Assembly (NCBI GenBank): GCA_002695185.1
Contig: NZOF01000204.1
Span: 58,856-94,201, forward strand
Direction: 5' to 3'
Source of the DNA: Erythrobacter sp.
GTDB taxonomy: Bacteria > Pseudomonadota > Alphaproteobacteria > Sphingomonadales > Sphingomonadaceae
Length of the DNA: 35,346 nucleotides
Positions 1-8,431 of the stretch are shown one piece after another. The number at the start of each line of letters is the position of its first letter. Position 1 is the stretch's first letter. The position numbers were made by a program, and so were the translations under genes. The notes beneath the pieces were generated by a model that worked only from the letters and a program-made list of their open reading frames with translations, did no database searches and was not told where the DNA came from.

Positions 1-1175
1 TTGCGCTGCGCCTGCTGCATCAGCTTGCGCCGATCGCCGCGCTGGGGAATGGAAATGGCGACCGCGTGTCCGGCCTTTTCCGCCAGCGCTTCGGCGATCA
101 GGTCCTGTTCGGCCAGCTCGCGATCGACCAGAATGGTGCGCGGCGGCGGGACTTCCTCGTAAAATTGCAGCAACACGTCGGACAGCACCTCGTCATGATC
201 GAGATCGCCGGTGTTCTTGGGGAAGAAGGCCTTGTGGCCCCAGTTCTGCCCGCCGCGGATGAAGAAGGCCTGCACCCCGATCTGCCCGCCCTTGGCCGCC
301 AGCGCGAAGACATCCGCATCGCCGACGCCGCTGGCGTTGATAGCCTGGCTGCCCTGGATGAAAGTGGCGGCGCGCAGCCGATCGCGCAGGATCGCGGCGG
401 TCTCGAAATCGAGATCTTCCGCGGCTTTCGCCATCTGCTTTTCCATATTGGCCTGCACGGTGCCGGACTTGCCCGAGAGGAAATCCTTCGCCTCCTGCAC
501 GAGGCTGTCATAGCCCGCTTCGTCGATCCGGCCGACGCACGGGGCCGAGCAGCGCTTGATCTGGTAGAGCAGGCAGGGCCGGTCGCGATTGTTGAAGAAA
601 CTGTCGGTGCAGCTGCGCAGGAGGAACAGTTTCTGCAGCGCATTGAGCGTCTTGTTGACCGAACCGGCGCTGGCGAAGGGGCCGTAATAATTGCCCTTGG
701 CCCGGCGTGCCCCGCGATGTTTCTGGATGCGCGGGAAGGCATGGTCGGCGCGCAGGAGAATGAACGGGAAGCTCTTGTCGTCGCGCAGCAACACGTTGAA
801 CGGCGGGCGATAACGCTTGATCAGCTGCGCTTCCAGAAGCAGCGCCTCGGCCTCGGAGTTGGTGACCACGATTTCCATCGCGCGGCATTGGCTGACCATG
901 CGTTGCAGGCGATTGGTCAGCGCCTTGACCTGCGTGTAATTGGCCACGCGCGCCTTGAGGCTGCGGGCCTTGCCGACATAGAGGACATCGCCCCGCGTAT
1001 CGAGCATCCGGTAGACCCCGGGCCGCGGCTTCAATGTCTTCACCGTTTCGCGGATGACATTGATGCCGGTTTCGAGGTCCGGCTGCGCGCTGGCCACGGT
1101 CTTGGTGGCGCGTTCCTCGTGGAAACGCTCCTTGCCTCGGGGATCGTTGGGAGAACCGGCTTTCGTGCGCGACAT
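1..1175 (-). CDS. uvrC: UvrABC excinuclease subunit C, C-terminal part cut off by the window edge
   Basis: UvrC makes the dual incisions around bulky DNA lesions after UvrA and UvrB have located the damage. The frame is open from an ATG at 1175 to the window edge, giving about 391 residues of a protein usually near 600, so the C-terminal RNase H-like nuclease and HhH domains lie outside. Near residues 48-80 is the GIY-YIG nuclease signature (PGVYRMLD then DVLYVGKARSLKARV). It is followed by the Cys-rich central region (RPCLLYQIKRCSAPC) and a UvrB-binding UVR-like stretch (KAAEDLDFETAAILRDR). The start agrees with the homologous N-terminus; no strong Shine-Dalgarno sequence is visible, and a 7-bp inverted repeat sits 15 bases upstream. 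The gene is divergent from the permease. Identity is firm; the exact start is less so. Confidence 0.95.
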   Translation of the reverse strand, partial: MSRTKAGSPNDPRGKERFHEERATKTVASAQPDLETGINVIRETVKTLKPRPGVYRMLDTRGDVLYVGKARSLKARVANYTQVKALTNRLQRMVSQCRAMEIVVTNSEAEALLLEAQLIKRYRPPFNVLLRDDKSFPFILLRADHAFPRIQKHRGARRAKGNYYGPFASAGSVNKTLNALQKLFLLRSCTDSFFNNRDRPCLLYQIKRCSAPCVGRIDEAGYDSLVQEAKDFLSGKSGTVQANMEKQMAKAAEDLDFETAAILRDRLRAATFIQGSQAINASGVGDADVFALAAKGGQIGVQAFFIRGGQNWGHKAFFPKNTGDLDHDEVLSDVLLQFYEEVPPPRTILVDRELAEQDLIAEALAEKAGHAVAISIPQRGDRRKLMQQAQR

Positions 1176-1189
1176 GGGCGTGGAGATAG

Positions 1190-1210
1190 TGCGCAATACC
1201 CGCTTGCGCA
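1190..1210. promoter_or_regulatory. Perfect 7-bp inverted repeat upstream of uvrC
   Basis: TGCGCAA, seven bases, then TTGCGCA lies between the divergent uvrC and permease genes, with its near edge 15 bases before the uvrC ATG. It could be an operator, or a hairpin in the uvrC leader that occludes the ribosome site. It does not match the alphaproteobacterial LexA box (GTTC-N7-GTTC). The function is inferred only from position and symmetry. Confidence 0.35.
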
Positions 1211-1255
1211 AAGGGGCGCTTGTGCAAATTCTCGTTTGCCGCCATCCCCCGGCGC

Positions 1256-2542
1256 ATGAACGCAAAAGAGCTTACACCACCGCGCACCATGGGCCTGTTC
1301 GGCGCGTCGCTATTGCCGGTGAACGGAATGATCGGCGCGGGCATCTTCGCCCTGCCCGCAACGCTGTTTCTGGCCGTGGGCAATTTCGCGCCGTGGATGA
1401 TGCTGCTGGGCGGATTGCTGTTCCTGCCGCTGACGCTGACCTTCGCCTGGCTGGCTGCGCGGTTCGATCATTCGGGCGGACCGATCCTTTATGGCGAGGC
1501 TGCCTTCGGGCGGTTCGTGGGATTCCAGGCCGGATGGGCCCGCTATGCCAGCGCGATCGTGACCGTGGCGGCGAACACCCATGTCATGGTGTCATACCTC
1601 GCCACGCTCTATCCGGTGCTCGACGGCCCGGTGCTGCGCCCGCTGCTGGTTGCCGGTTTCATCGGTTTCATCACCATCGTAAACCTGTTCAGCCTGCGCA
1701 GTTCTGTGACAACGCTGAGCGCCCTGACGGCAGTGAAGATCCTGCCGCTGTTCGCGCTGATCGCCGCCGGGCTGTTCGGCGGCCAGCCGGAGCTGGGTCT
1801 GGTCCTGCCCGAATTTTCCGATGCCGAGAGCGTGGTGCTGCTGACCTATTACGCCTTCATCGGCTTCGAATATGTCGTGCTGCCCGCGGGCGAGATGAAG
1901 AACCCCAAGCGCGACGTGCCGCTGGCGCTGATTGCGATGCTGGCGGCCGTTACCCTGCTCTATATGCTCGTCATCTGGGCCTATATCGGCATCGCCCCTG
2001 CGGCGAGCGCGGATGCGGAAAACCCGCTGGCGATCGCGGCGCAGGATGCGATGGGATCGATCGGCGCAGTGGCCATCGTGATCGCGGCGGCATTCAGCAT
2101 CGGGGCGAACAATTTCGCCGGCGGGATCAGCCTGCCGCGCATGACCTATGGCATGGCCGAAAGGGGCATGCTGCCGCGGTGGTTCATGCAGGTTTCGCCC
2201 AAGCTACAAACCCCGGTCAATTCGATCCTGTTCTATGGCGCGGCGAGCATCGCCTTCGGCCTGTGGGAAGGCTTCATGGTGCTGGCGCTGGCAGGCACGC
2301 TGACGCGGCTGCTGACCTATATCGTCGCCGCCTTCGCGCTGCCGGTGATCGAAAAGCGGGACGGCGGCATCAAGCCGCTCCACGGCTTTGTCTCGATCCT
2401 TACCGTGATCAGCACGATCTGGGTCGGCACTCATGCGAATGAAGAGAGCTGGCGCGTGTTCGGCGGGCTCGTCGCCGCGGGGACACTGCTGTACTTTATT
2501 GCCCGGCAGGAACGCCCGGTCGAACCGCTAGCCGCGCAATAA
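1256..2542 (+). CDS. APC-family amino-acid permease
   Basis: A 428-residue polytopic inner-membrane protein of the amino acid-polyamine-organocation superfamily, probably taking up an amino acid by cation coupling. Near the N-terminus is the typical first-helix motif (GMIGAGIFALPATLF), in which the unwound helix binds the substrate amino and carboxyl groups. About twelve hydrophobic segments follow. A conserved loop reads YYAFIGFEYVVLPAGEMKNPKRDVP, the usual APC cytosolic motif after TM6. The frame also allows a TTG at 1220, but the ATG at 1256 gives a normal short cytoplasmic N-terminus. The stop TAA directly abuts the ATG of the next gene, so the two are probably cotranscribed and translationally coupled. 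Substrate cannot be read from sequence. Confidence 0.9.
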   Translation: MNAKELTPPRTMGLFGASLLPVNGMIGAGIFALPATLFLAVGNFAPWMMLLGGLLFLPLTLTFAWLAARFDHSGGPILYGEAAFGRFVGFQAGWARYASAIVTVAANTHVMVSYLATLYPVLDGPVLRPLLVAGFIGFITIVNLFSLRSSVTTLSALTAVKILPLFALIAAGLFGGQPELGLVLPEFSDAESVVLLTYYAFIGFEYVVLPAGEMKNPKRDVPLALIAMLAAVTLLYMLVIWAYIGIAPAASADAENPLAIAAQDAMGSIGAVAIVIAAAFSIGANNFAGGISLPRMTYGMAERGMLPRWFMQVSPKLQTPVNSILFYGAASIAFGLWEGFMVLALAGTLTRLLTYIVAAFALPVIEKRDGGIKPLHGFVSILTVISTIWVGTHANEESWRVFGGLVAAGTLLYFIARQERPVEPLAAQ

Positions 2543-3724
2543 ATGACCCGGTTTGATGCGATAATCCTGGGCGCAGGCGCTGCCGGCCTGATGTGCGCCG
2601 CGCGCGCGGGCCAGCTGGGCAAGCGCGTGCTCGTGCTGGAAAAGGCGGAGAAGCCCGGCAAGAAGATCCTGATCTCAGGCGGCGGCCGGTGCAATTTCAC
2701 CAATATCGGCGCAGGACCGGCCAATTACCTTTCCGCCAATCCGCATTTCGCCAAGTCTGCGCTGGCCCGCTACACCTCGCGTGACTTTTTGGATCTTGTC
2801 GAAAGCTACGGCATCGCTTGGCACGAGAAGACGCAGGGCCAGCTGTTCTGCGATGGTCCGTCGAAGCAGATCGTCGAAATGCTGCTGGAGGAATGCGCGA
2901 AAGGCGATGTCGATATTCGCTGCGGCGAAGAGGTGACCGAAGTAACGCATGGCGAGTCTTTCACGGTTATGACCAGGAGCGCCGGCTACACCGCGCCTGC
3001 ACTGGTTATCGCCACCGGCGGCCCCTCGATTCCGAAGATGGGCGCGACCGGCTTTGCTTACGATCTTGCGCGGCAATTCGGCCTGAAGGTCGTGGAGCCG
3101 CGCCCTGCCCTCGTCCCGCTGACATTGGGCGGAGAAGAGGTGTTGTTCCGCGAAATCTCGGGCGTCTCGGCCCCAGTTGTCGCCAGTGCGGGGAAGGCGC
3201 GTTTCCCGGAAGCGGCGCTGTTCACCCATCGCGGCCTTTCCGGCCCGTCGATCCTGCAGGTTTCGTCCTACTGGAAGCCGGGTGAAGAAGTCGCCATCGA
3301 TTTCCTGCCCGACGTCATGGGCGACTGGCTGCTCGATCGCAAAAGGGAAACGCCCCGCGCCACGCTGCGGTCGATCCTGCGCGAGTCGCTTCCTGCTCGC
3401 CTCGCGGATATCCTTGCCGAAAAGCTGGCCATCGAAACCGAACTCGGCAACGCGAGCGACAAGGCGCTGCGATCAGCGCAGGAACGCCTGTCCCGCTGGA
3501 CCTTCCGCCCATCCGGTACCGAAGGTTTCGCCAAGGCCGAGGTGACCGTCGGCGGCATCTCGACCAACGAGCTTTCATCGAAGAGCCTCGAGGCCAAGTC
3601 CGTCCCCGGTCTCTATGCCATTGGCGAGGCGGTGGATGTGACCGGCTGGCTCGGCGGTTACAATTTCCAATGGGCCTGGGCCAGCGGCGTGGCGGCGGGC
3701 GAAGCCATCGCCGCCACGGCCTGA
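2543..3724 (+). CDS. HI0933/YhiN-family NAD(P)/FAD-dependent oxidoreductase
   Basis: A 393-residue flavoprotein. It opens with a Rossmann FAD-binding fingerprint (AIILGAGAAGLMCAARAG) at residues 5-22, followed by the family hallmark KKILISGGGRCNFTN around residues 40-55. A C-terminal FAD-contact motif, GLYAIGEAVDVTGWLGGYN, lies at about residues 352-370 and is typical of HI0933-like proteins. The family is widespread but its reaction is poorly defined; no substrate is assigned here. The ATG follows the permease stop without a spacer and has no evident ribosome-binding site of its own, which suggests coupled translation. The gene ends seven bases before the stop of the convergent TonB receptor, with no obvious terminator between. 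Confidence 0.92.
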   Translation: MTRFDAIILGAGAAGLMCAARAGQLGKRVLVLEKAEKPGKKILISGGGRCNFTNIGAGPANYLSANPHFAKSALARYTSRDFLDLVESYGIAWHEKTQGQLFCDGPSKQIVEMLLEECAKGDVDIRCGEEVTEVTHGESFTVMTRSAGYTAPALVIATGGPSIPKMGATGFAYDLARQFGLKVVEPRPALVPLTLGGEEVLFREISGVSAPVVASAGKARFPEAALFTHRGLSGPSILQVSSYWKPGEEVAIDFLPDVMGDWLLDRKRETPRATLRSILRESLPARLADILAEKLAIETELGNASDKALRSAQERLSRWTFRPSGTEGFAKAEVTVGGISTNELSSKSLEAKSVPGLYAIGEAVDVTGWLGGYNFQWAWASGVAAGEAIAATA

Positions 3725-3731
3725 TCCTGCC

Positions 3732-6440
3732 TTAAAACGCCTTGCGGATATCGATGCCAAGGTAACGCCCCGTCGGGTCGATCCGGAAGGGTTCATAGGC
3801 GGTGGGCACATCGCCATTCTCGTCAGTCACGCGGCGGCGCGCATCGAAGACATTGTCCGCGACCAGCGACACACGCAGCCCATCGAGCCAGCCGTCTTCC
3901 TTCTCGAAGACCTCGCCCAGATTGGCGAACAGGCGCAGATCGAAGGTCGCCAGATCGGAGAAGAACAGGTCGCTCGACCCGGGGAAGTCGCCACCCCTCA
4001 GCGTGGCATCACCGACATATTGCCCCGAAATACGCAGACCATAGCCCTGCCAGAAGATACCGCCTTCGAGCCGCGATGTGTTGCGCGGCAAGGCACCCCC
4101 ACCCAGCACGAAGCCGTCGAGCTGGTCAAAAAGCGGCCCGTCTTCGGACAGCAGGACTTCGTTTTCCAGCGTGACATCGTGGCTGAGGCTGAGGAAGTAG
4201 CGCGCGCGCTTGTCTTCGCGATCGCCGCCGAACATCATGCCACCGCCGCGGCGCCCGCCGCCTTGCGCGTTCTGACCGCCTTCGGCGCTGCACATGCGTT
4301 CGCGCAGAGCCTTGAGCTTTTCGGCATCGATTTCGCCGTCATCGTTCTTAAGCCGGGCAAGCATTTCTTCCGGCAGAGCGTCGAGCTTGGGCGGATCGGC
4401 GCAGATCGCAGTTCGGATAGCCGCGAAACGCTCGCCACGCTGTTCGGCATCAGCACCGCAAAAGCTTGCGCGGGCGGATGCGATCTTCTGCGGATCGGGA
4501 TTGCCGTTTTCGTCGAGCAAGCGAGCGCGGAACATCTCGGGTATCTGCGACAGATCGGGCGTCTCGCCTTCCGGCGTGTCGCAGAAGACCTTGCGTACCG
4601 CTTCCATGCGGGCCGGGTCGAGGCTGAGTGTAGTCGTGCCGCTTGAACGACCCTCGGCGCGTTCACCGCGCGGGGCGGATTGCGGCTCTTTCCCGATCTC
4701 ACCGCGCGTGTTCAGCCCGAAGGAAAGGATCCGGCTGCGGGTCTGGTAAAGCGTCAGCGGACGGCGATCGATGGCGAGCAATTCGCCCGCATCATTGCGG
4801 TTGACACGGTCGGGGAAAGCCTGTTCGAAAGCCGAACTGAAGCCCGGCGACGAGGTTACGTCACGCGAACGGTTTATGCCGTAATCGACATTGAAACGGG
4901 TGTTTTCCCAGAACGGAAGTTCCCAATTGGCGCTGAATTTCCAGTCGGACTGCGTTTCTTCCTGCAGATCGGGGTTGCCGCCCGTGATCACTGTCGCCAG
5001 CACGGTCTGTCCGGTCCGGTAATCGAATACGGTGGAATTCAGCTCGTCGATGCGCGGGCTGCCGAGATTGGTCAGCGACGGGGCAACCTGCCGCCAGATG
5101 CGCGTCCCGCTGAGGCTGAGGTTCTCGAAAGGCGACCAGTTGACGCCGAGCGACCAGTTGGCGAGCGTGCCGAAATCGGAAAGATCATCGACCCCGGCTA
5201 CAGCGGTCACGCCGATATCCCCCAGCGCGCCCAGCGGATCCCCCCGCCGCGCGACCGGGAGATTGACCGTCAGTCCCGCGCCAAGGCGGCGGCGGGAGAG
5301 ACCGAGATCGGCATCGCTGCGCGTGTCTTCGCTTTCGATCCGGTTCCAGTCGAGGTTGAGATCGAGCGTAGTACTGAGTTCGCCCGCCGGCAATGCAAGC
5401 GGAAAGCCATTGAGGGTGAGCTTGTTGGCTGTCGTATAATTGCGACTGCGTGCGGTGTCGAAGCCGGTGGCATCGTTGCGGTCGATCTCGGTCAGCGCGC
5501 GCGTGTAATTGTTGTCGCTGGTAAAAGTGGCGATCCAGTCGCCGAGCGGCTTGTTCACGCTCAGCCCGGTCGAGAAGCTGTCGGTATTGCCGCGCCGTTC
5601 GAGAGGCGTCGTGCCATCGATCGCCAGCCCTGAAAGGCTGCGGGTCTCGTTGTGGCCAAAGGTGCCGTTGAGATTGAAGGAGGTGCCACTGTCAATGAAG
5701 GCGCGGGCATAGTTCGCCTCTGCTTGCACGCCGAAGGTATCCGAGATCAGGCTGCGGAACGGCGCTTCTTCGGGCGCACCCGCGGGTGTCACGTCGCGCT
5801 CGGCTTCGGTCAGCAGACTGCGGTCTTCCGCTTCAAGACTTATATTAAGCCTGCCCTTCTCGCCGATCCTCAGCCAGGTCGCTTCCTGTTCGTTACGCGA
5901 ATAGCCGCCGATACCGGGCTGTTCGTATTCCACTTCCGCCGTCAGGCTCTGGAAGTCGGGCTTCAGCACGATGTTCACCACGCGCTGGTCTGCCGAATAG
6001 CCGAAGCGCTGGGCGACTTCCTCCGGGAACACCTCGACCTTGGCGACGGCTTCGGGGGGATAGCTGCGGAACTCGCGCCAGCTGGATACGCGAATACCAT
6101 TGATCAGGAATACGGGCCGGCCGCCCCCGCGTCCGCCCCTTGCACCGCTGCCGGTCGCAGGTTCGATGGCAGCGATCAGGTCGGCGATGGAATTCGCGCC
6201 GAAGGCAGCGATATCGGCTTCGTTATATTCGGCGATCGGCGGTTGATCGACAATCAGCTGTCCCTTGAGCCTGGTGCCATAGACCACGATATCGCCATCT
6301 TCGACCGTAGGTTCGTCGGTGCCGGGGGCCGGACGCTGTTCCCCGGCAGGCTGTTCCTCTTGTGCCATTGCAGAAGGGACCTGCCATACCCATATGGCAG
6401 TGAGCGCGAGAAGCGCGGATTTCCGGGATTTGTGGATCAT
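3732..6440 (-). CDS. TonB-dependent outer-membrane receptor with Cys-rich insertion
   Basis: A 902-residue outer-membrane receptor, expected to import a scarce nutrient using TonB-ExbBD energy. Residues 1-26 form a signal peptide ending SAMA-Q. A TonB-box-like DIVVYGT is near residue 50, followed by a plug (to about 165, including a Gly/Arg-rich loop and VFLINGIRV) and a long beta-barrel ending in phenylalanine (GIDIRKAF). The open frame begins upstream at 6509, but the ATG at 6440 starts the signal peptide and has GGAAGA six bases before it. Between barrel strands, residues about 583-747 form a hydrophilic, Gly-, Arg- and Glu-rich insertion with four regularly placed cysteines (separate entry), not usual for these receptors. 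No siderophore or transport partner is adjacent, so the ligand is unknown. The gene is divergent from infA. Confidence 0.88.
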   Translation of the reverse strand: MIHKSRKSALLALTAIWVWQVPSAMAQEEQPAGEQRPAPGTDEPTVEDGDIVVYGTRLKGQLIVDQPPIAEYNEADIAAFGANSIADLIAAIEPATGSGARGGRGGGRPVFLINGIRVSSWREFRSYPPEAVAKVEVFPEEVAQRFGYSADQRVVNIVLKPDFQSLTAEVEYEQPGIGGYSRNEQEATWLRIGEKGRLNISLEAEDRSLLTEAERDVTPAGAPEEAPFRSLISDTFGVQAEANYARAFIDSGTSFNLNGTFGHNETRSLSGLAIDGTTPLERRGNTDSFSTGLSVNKPLGDWIATFTSDNNYTRALTEIDRNDATGFDTARSRNYTTANKLTLNGFPLALPAGELSTTLDLNLDWNRIESEDTRSDADLGLSRRRLGAGLTVNLPVARRGDPLGALGDIGVTAVAGVDDLSDFGTLANWSLGVNWSPFENLSLSGTRIWRQVAPSLTNLGSPRIDELNSTVFDYRTGQTVLATVITGGNPDLQEETQSDWKFSANWELPFWENTRFNVDYGINRSRDVTSSPGFSSAFEQAFPDRVNRNDAGELLAIDRRPLTLYQTRSRILSFGLNTRGEIGKEPQSAPRGERAEGRSSGTTTLSLDPARMEAVRKVFCDTPEGETPDLSQIPEMFRARLLDENGNPDPQKIASARASFCGADAEQRGERFAAIRTAICADPPKLDALPEEMLARLKNDDGEIDAEKLKALRERMCSAEGGQNAQGGGRRGGGMMFGGDREDKRARYFLSLSHDVTLENEVLLSEDGPLFDQLDGFVLGGGALPRNTSRLEGGIFWQGYGLRISGQYVGDATLRGGDFPGSSDLFFSDLATFDLRLFANLGEVFEKEDGWLDGLRVSLVADNVFDARRRVTDENGDVPTAYEPFRIDPTGRYLGIDIRKAF
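4290..4601 (-). repeat. Tandem duplicated Cys-bounded module inside the TonB receptor
   Basis: Residues 614-717 of the receptor contain two related copies of a roughly 45-residue unit. Each starts AVRKVFC or AIRTAIC, runs through a P-E-x-x-x-A-R-L core and an acidic D/N-rich turn (DENGNPD, NDDGEID), and ends ARASFC or LRERMC. The four cysteines (620, 661, 680, 717) each close a short x-R-x-x-hydrophobic-C helix end. Copies align over about 38-42 residues with shared C, P, E, A-R-L, G, D, K, R and C. The pattern suggests an exported, disulfide-stapled helical domain in an extracellular or periplasmic loop. The acidic turns look loosely like EF-hand loops but lack the correct first and twelfth positions. 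Confidence 0.7.
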
Positions 6441-6638
6441 CAGGATCTTCCGATTTCTTGTCGTTGCCCCCTCGCCTCGTCTGATCGACGAACCGCCGGG
6501 TCGGCACAAGATGGGTTAGCGTAACATTTCGTCGCAGCAGGCTTGCACGCGGCTGAATGCCACACTCTTTCCTTTTATCCCGCCTCCCGCTATGGGCGCG
6601 CGACAATACTCGACCAACTGCATGACTTAAGGACACGA

Positions 6639-6884
6639 ATGGCCAAAGAAGAACTTCTCGAAATGCGCGGGCGCGTTGTGGAACTGCTGCCCAACGCCAT
6701 GTTCCGCGTCGAGCTCGAGAACGGCCACGAAGTTCTCGGCCACACTGCCGGCAAGATGCGCAAGAACCGCATCCGTGTGCTGGTGGGCGACGAAGTGCTG
6801 TGCGAACTGACGCCCTACGATTTGACCAAGGCGCGGATCACATATCGCTTCATGCCGGGACGCGGCGGCCCCGGTCCCCAGTAA
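6639..6884 (+). CDS. infA: Translation initiation factor IF-1
   Basis: An 81-residue S1/OB-fold protein that occupies the ribosomal A site on the 30S subunit and helps IF-2 and IF-3 select the start codon. The N-terminus ([19 protein letters not shown]) and core ([30 protein letters not shown]) are canonical. The open frame extends upstream to 6543, but the ATG at 6639 matches the family and has AAGGA seven bases ahead. The usual protein ends near ITYRFK at 72 residues; this one carries a glycine/proline tail ([10 protein letters not shown]). It leads a maf, RNase E/G-like, yacG, tRNA-Phe series seen in alphaproteobacteria. Confidence 0.97.
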   Translation: MAKEELLEMRGRVVELLPNAMFRVELENGHEVLGHTAGKMRKNRIRVLVGDEVLCELTPYDLTKARITYRFMPGRGGPGPQ

Positions 6885-6903
6885 AATCTTGCAGTAAGTC
6901 AGA

Positions 6904-7479
6904 TTGGGCCAGCCCACTCTCATTCTTGCATCAGCCAGCCCGCGCCGCCGCGAATTGATCGCGCGGCTCGGCGTTGTGCCGGGCGCTATCAATCCTGCCG
7001 ATATCGACGAGACGCCTGCCAAGGGCGAACTTCCGCGCGCCTATGCCAAGCGTATGGCGCGGGAAAAGGCCGAAGCTGCCGCGAGCAGCGATGGTTTCGT
7101 TCTGGCAGGCGATACGGTCGTGTCGGTTGGACGCCGTATTCTGCCCAAGGCAGAGGATGAGGCGACGGCGCGCGAATGTCTGGCCCTTCTTTCCGGGCGA
7201 AGGCACCGTGTCTTGTCCGCCATCGCTCTGAGAGCGCCCGACGGCACCCTGCGCGAGCGGTTGAGCGAGACCATCGTTATTTTCAAAAGGCTCTCGCCAG
7301 AAGAGATCGACGCCTACATCGCAAGCGGCGAGTGGGACGGCAAAGCCGGGGGCTACGCCATCCAGGGCATCGCCGAAGGGCTTATCAGCCGCATTCAGGG
7401 AAGCCACTCTGGCGTCGTCGGCCTTCCGCTTTACGAAACGCGCACGCTGCTGAAGGCAGCCGGGTTCTCAATTGCCTGA
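6904..7479 (+). CDS. maf: Maf/YhdE-like nucleoside triphosphate pyrophosphatase
   Basis: A 191-residue Maf-family enzyme expected to hydrolyse dTTP/UTP or modified nucleotides to the monophosphate and pyrophosphate, a house-cleaning role also linked to septum control. Visible motifs are LILASASPRRREL (residues 6-18), the metal-binding AGDTVV (Asp70), and GKAGGYAIQG near residue 147, typical of the YhdE branch. The only start that restores the conserved N-terminus is TTG at 6904, 19 bases after the infA stop; no clear Shine-Dalgarno sequence is seen. The end overlaps the next gene by 8 bases. Identity is firm, preferred substrate is not. Confidence 0.93.
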   Translation: MGQPTLILASASPRRRELIARLGVVPGAINPADIDETPAKGELPRAYAKRMAREKAEAAASSDGFVLAGDTVVSVGRRILPKAEDEATARECLALLSGRRHRVLSAIALRAPDGTLRERLSETIVIFKRLSPEEIDAYIASGEWDGKAGGYAIQGIAEGLISRIQGSHSGVVGLPLYETRTLLKAAGFSIA

Positions 7480-8431
7480 CAGCGGGCCCGCTTGGGTCGT
7501 CGAAGACGGCGTGGGCGAAACCCGCGCACTGCTGATCGACGGTGACAGAGTGCTGGCCGCGAAACTGCGCTGGCCGGGCGAACTCTATCGCGGACAGGAA
7601 TTGACTGCGAAACTTGCCAGCAAACGCGGTACCCGTGGGACGGCCATCACTACCGAAGGCCGCGAACTGCTGGTGGACCGGCTGCCCCGCGAGGTGTCGG
7701 AAGGCAGCGAGCTGGATCTGGTGGTGACCCGCGCCGCGCTCGCCGAACGCGGACGCTACAAATTGCCCTCCGCTCGCTTGGCCTCACAGCTATCGCCCGT
7801 CGCCGATCCGATCGAGACGGGCAAACGCGTTCATCGCTTTCCGCCAGGAATGTGGGAGGATGTCTGGCAGGCCGCGAGTTCGGGCGAAGTGGCTTTCGAT
7901 GGCGGATCGCTGCTGTTTGCCGTGACGCCGGCCATGACGCTTGTCGATATCGATGGCGCTCTCGATCCGCGCTCGCTTGCCTTGGCTGCAATCGAACCTC
8001 TGGCAAGCTCGCTTGAGGAATTCGATCTGGGTGGCTCGATCGGGATCGACTTTCCTACTCTAGAAGCCAAAGCCGAGCGCAAGGCCGTGGACACCGCACT
8101 GGGAGACGCGCTGGGCGACTGGTCGCACGAACGCACCGCCATGAACGGTTTCGGCTTCGTGCAATTGGTCGCACGGCTCGAAGGGCCATCACTGCTTCAC
8201 CGCTTCGCCACCTCGCGCCTAGGTATGGCAGCCCGCATGGCGCTGCGCCGCGCGGAAATGGTCGCGGGCGCCGGGGCAACCCTGCTTACCGTGCATCCCG
8301 CGCTCAAAGCGAAGCTCAGGCCCGAATGGCTGGCTGAGGTCGAGCGGCGCACCGGCAGGCCGCTGCGGATAGAAACCGATCCCGGTCTTGCCATCGAGGC
8401 AGCGGCTGCCCAGATCGTGGGCCATGAATAA
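7472..8431 (+). CDS. Compact RNase E/G-like protein
   Basis: A 319-residue protein resembling a shortened RNase E/G catalytic core. The N-terminus (WVVEDGVGETRALLIDGD) suits the family's S1-like opening. The two catalytic metal-ligand regions are recognisable. TLVDIDGALDP (Asp161) corresponds to the first catalytic Asp region of RNase E, and FDLGGSIGIDFPTLEAKAERK (residues 184-204, Asp193) to the second. No Zn-link cysteines are present, whereas true RNase E/G proteins exceed 480 residues and carry CPxC. It may process rRNA or be a regulatory paralogue; activity is inferred. The start is TTG at 7472, inside maf, so maf, this gene and yacG form an overlapping translational chain. Confidence 0.82.
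   Translation: MPDSGPAWVVEDGVGETRALLIDGDRVLAAKLRWPGELYRGQELTAKLASKRGTRGTAITTEGRELLVDRLPREVSEGSELDLVVTRAALAERGRYKLPSARLASQLSPVADPIETGKRVHRFPPGMWEDVWQAASSGEVAFDGGSLLFAVTPAMTLVDIDGALDPRSLALAAIEPLASSLEEFDLGGSIGIDFPTLEAKAERKAVDTALGDALGDWSHERTAMNGFGFVQLVARLEGPSLLHRFATSRLGMAARMALRRAEMVAGAGATLLTVHPALKAKLRPEWLAEVERRTGRPLRIETDPGLAIEAAAAQIVGHE

Noticed and set aside
66..1259. Long open frame on the plus strand over uvrC
   Set aside because: Its translation has no family motifs and it lies antisense to the strongly recognisable uvrC; long shadow frames are expected in GC-rich DNA.
4290..4583. EF-hand calcium sites in the receptor insertion
   Set aside because: The D/N-G turns resemble EF-hand loops, but positions 1 and 12 carry the wrong residues and the flanking helices do not fit the EF pattern.
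4680..6524. Two long plus-strand open frames antisense to the first TonB receptor
   Set aside because: The receptor strand has a signal peptide, TonB box, plug and C-terminal Phe; the opposite frames show only charge-rich translation without motifs.
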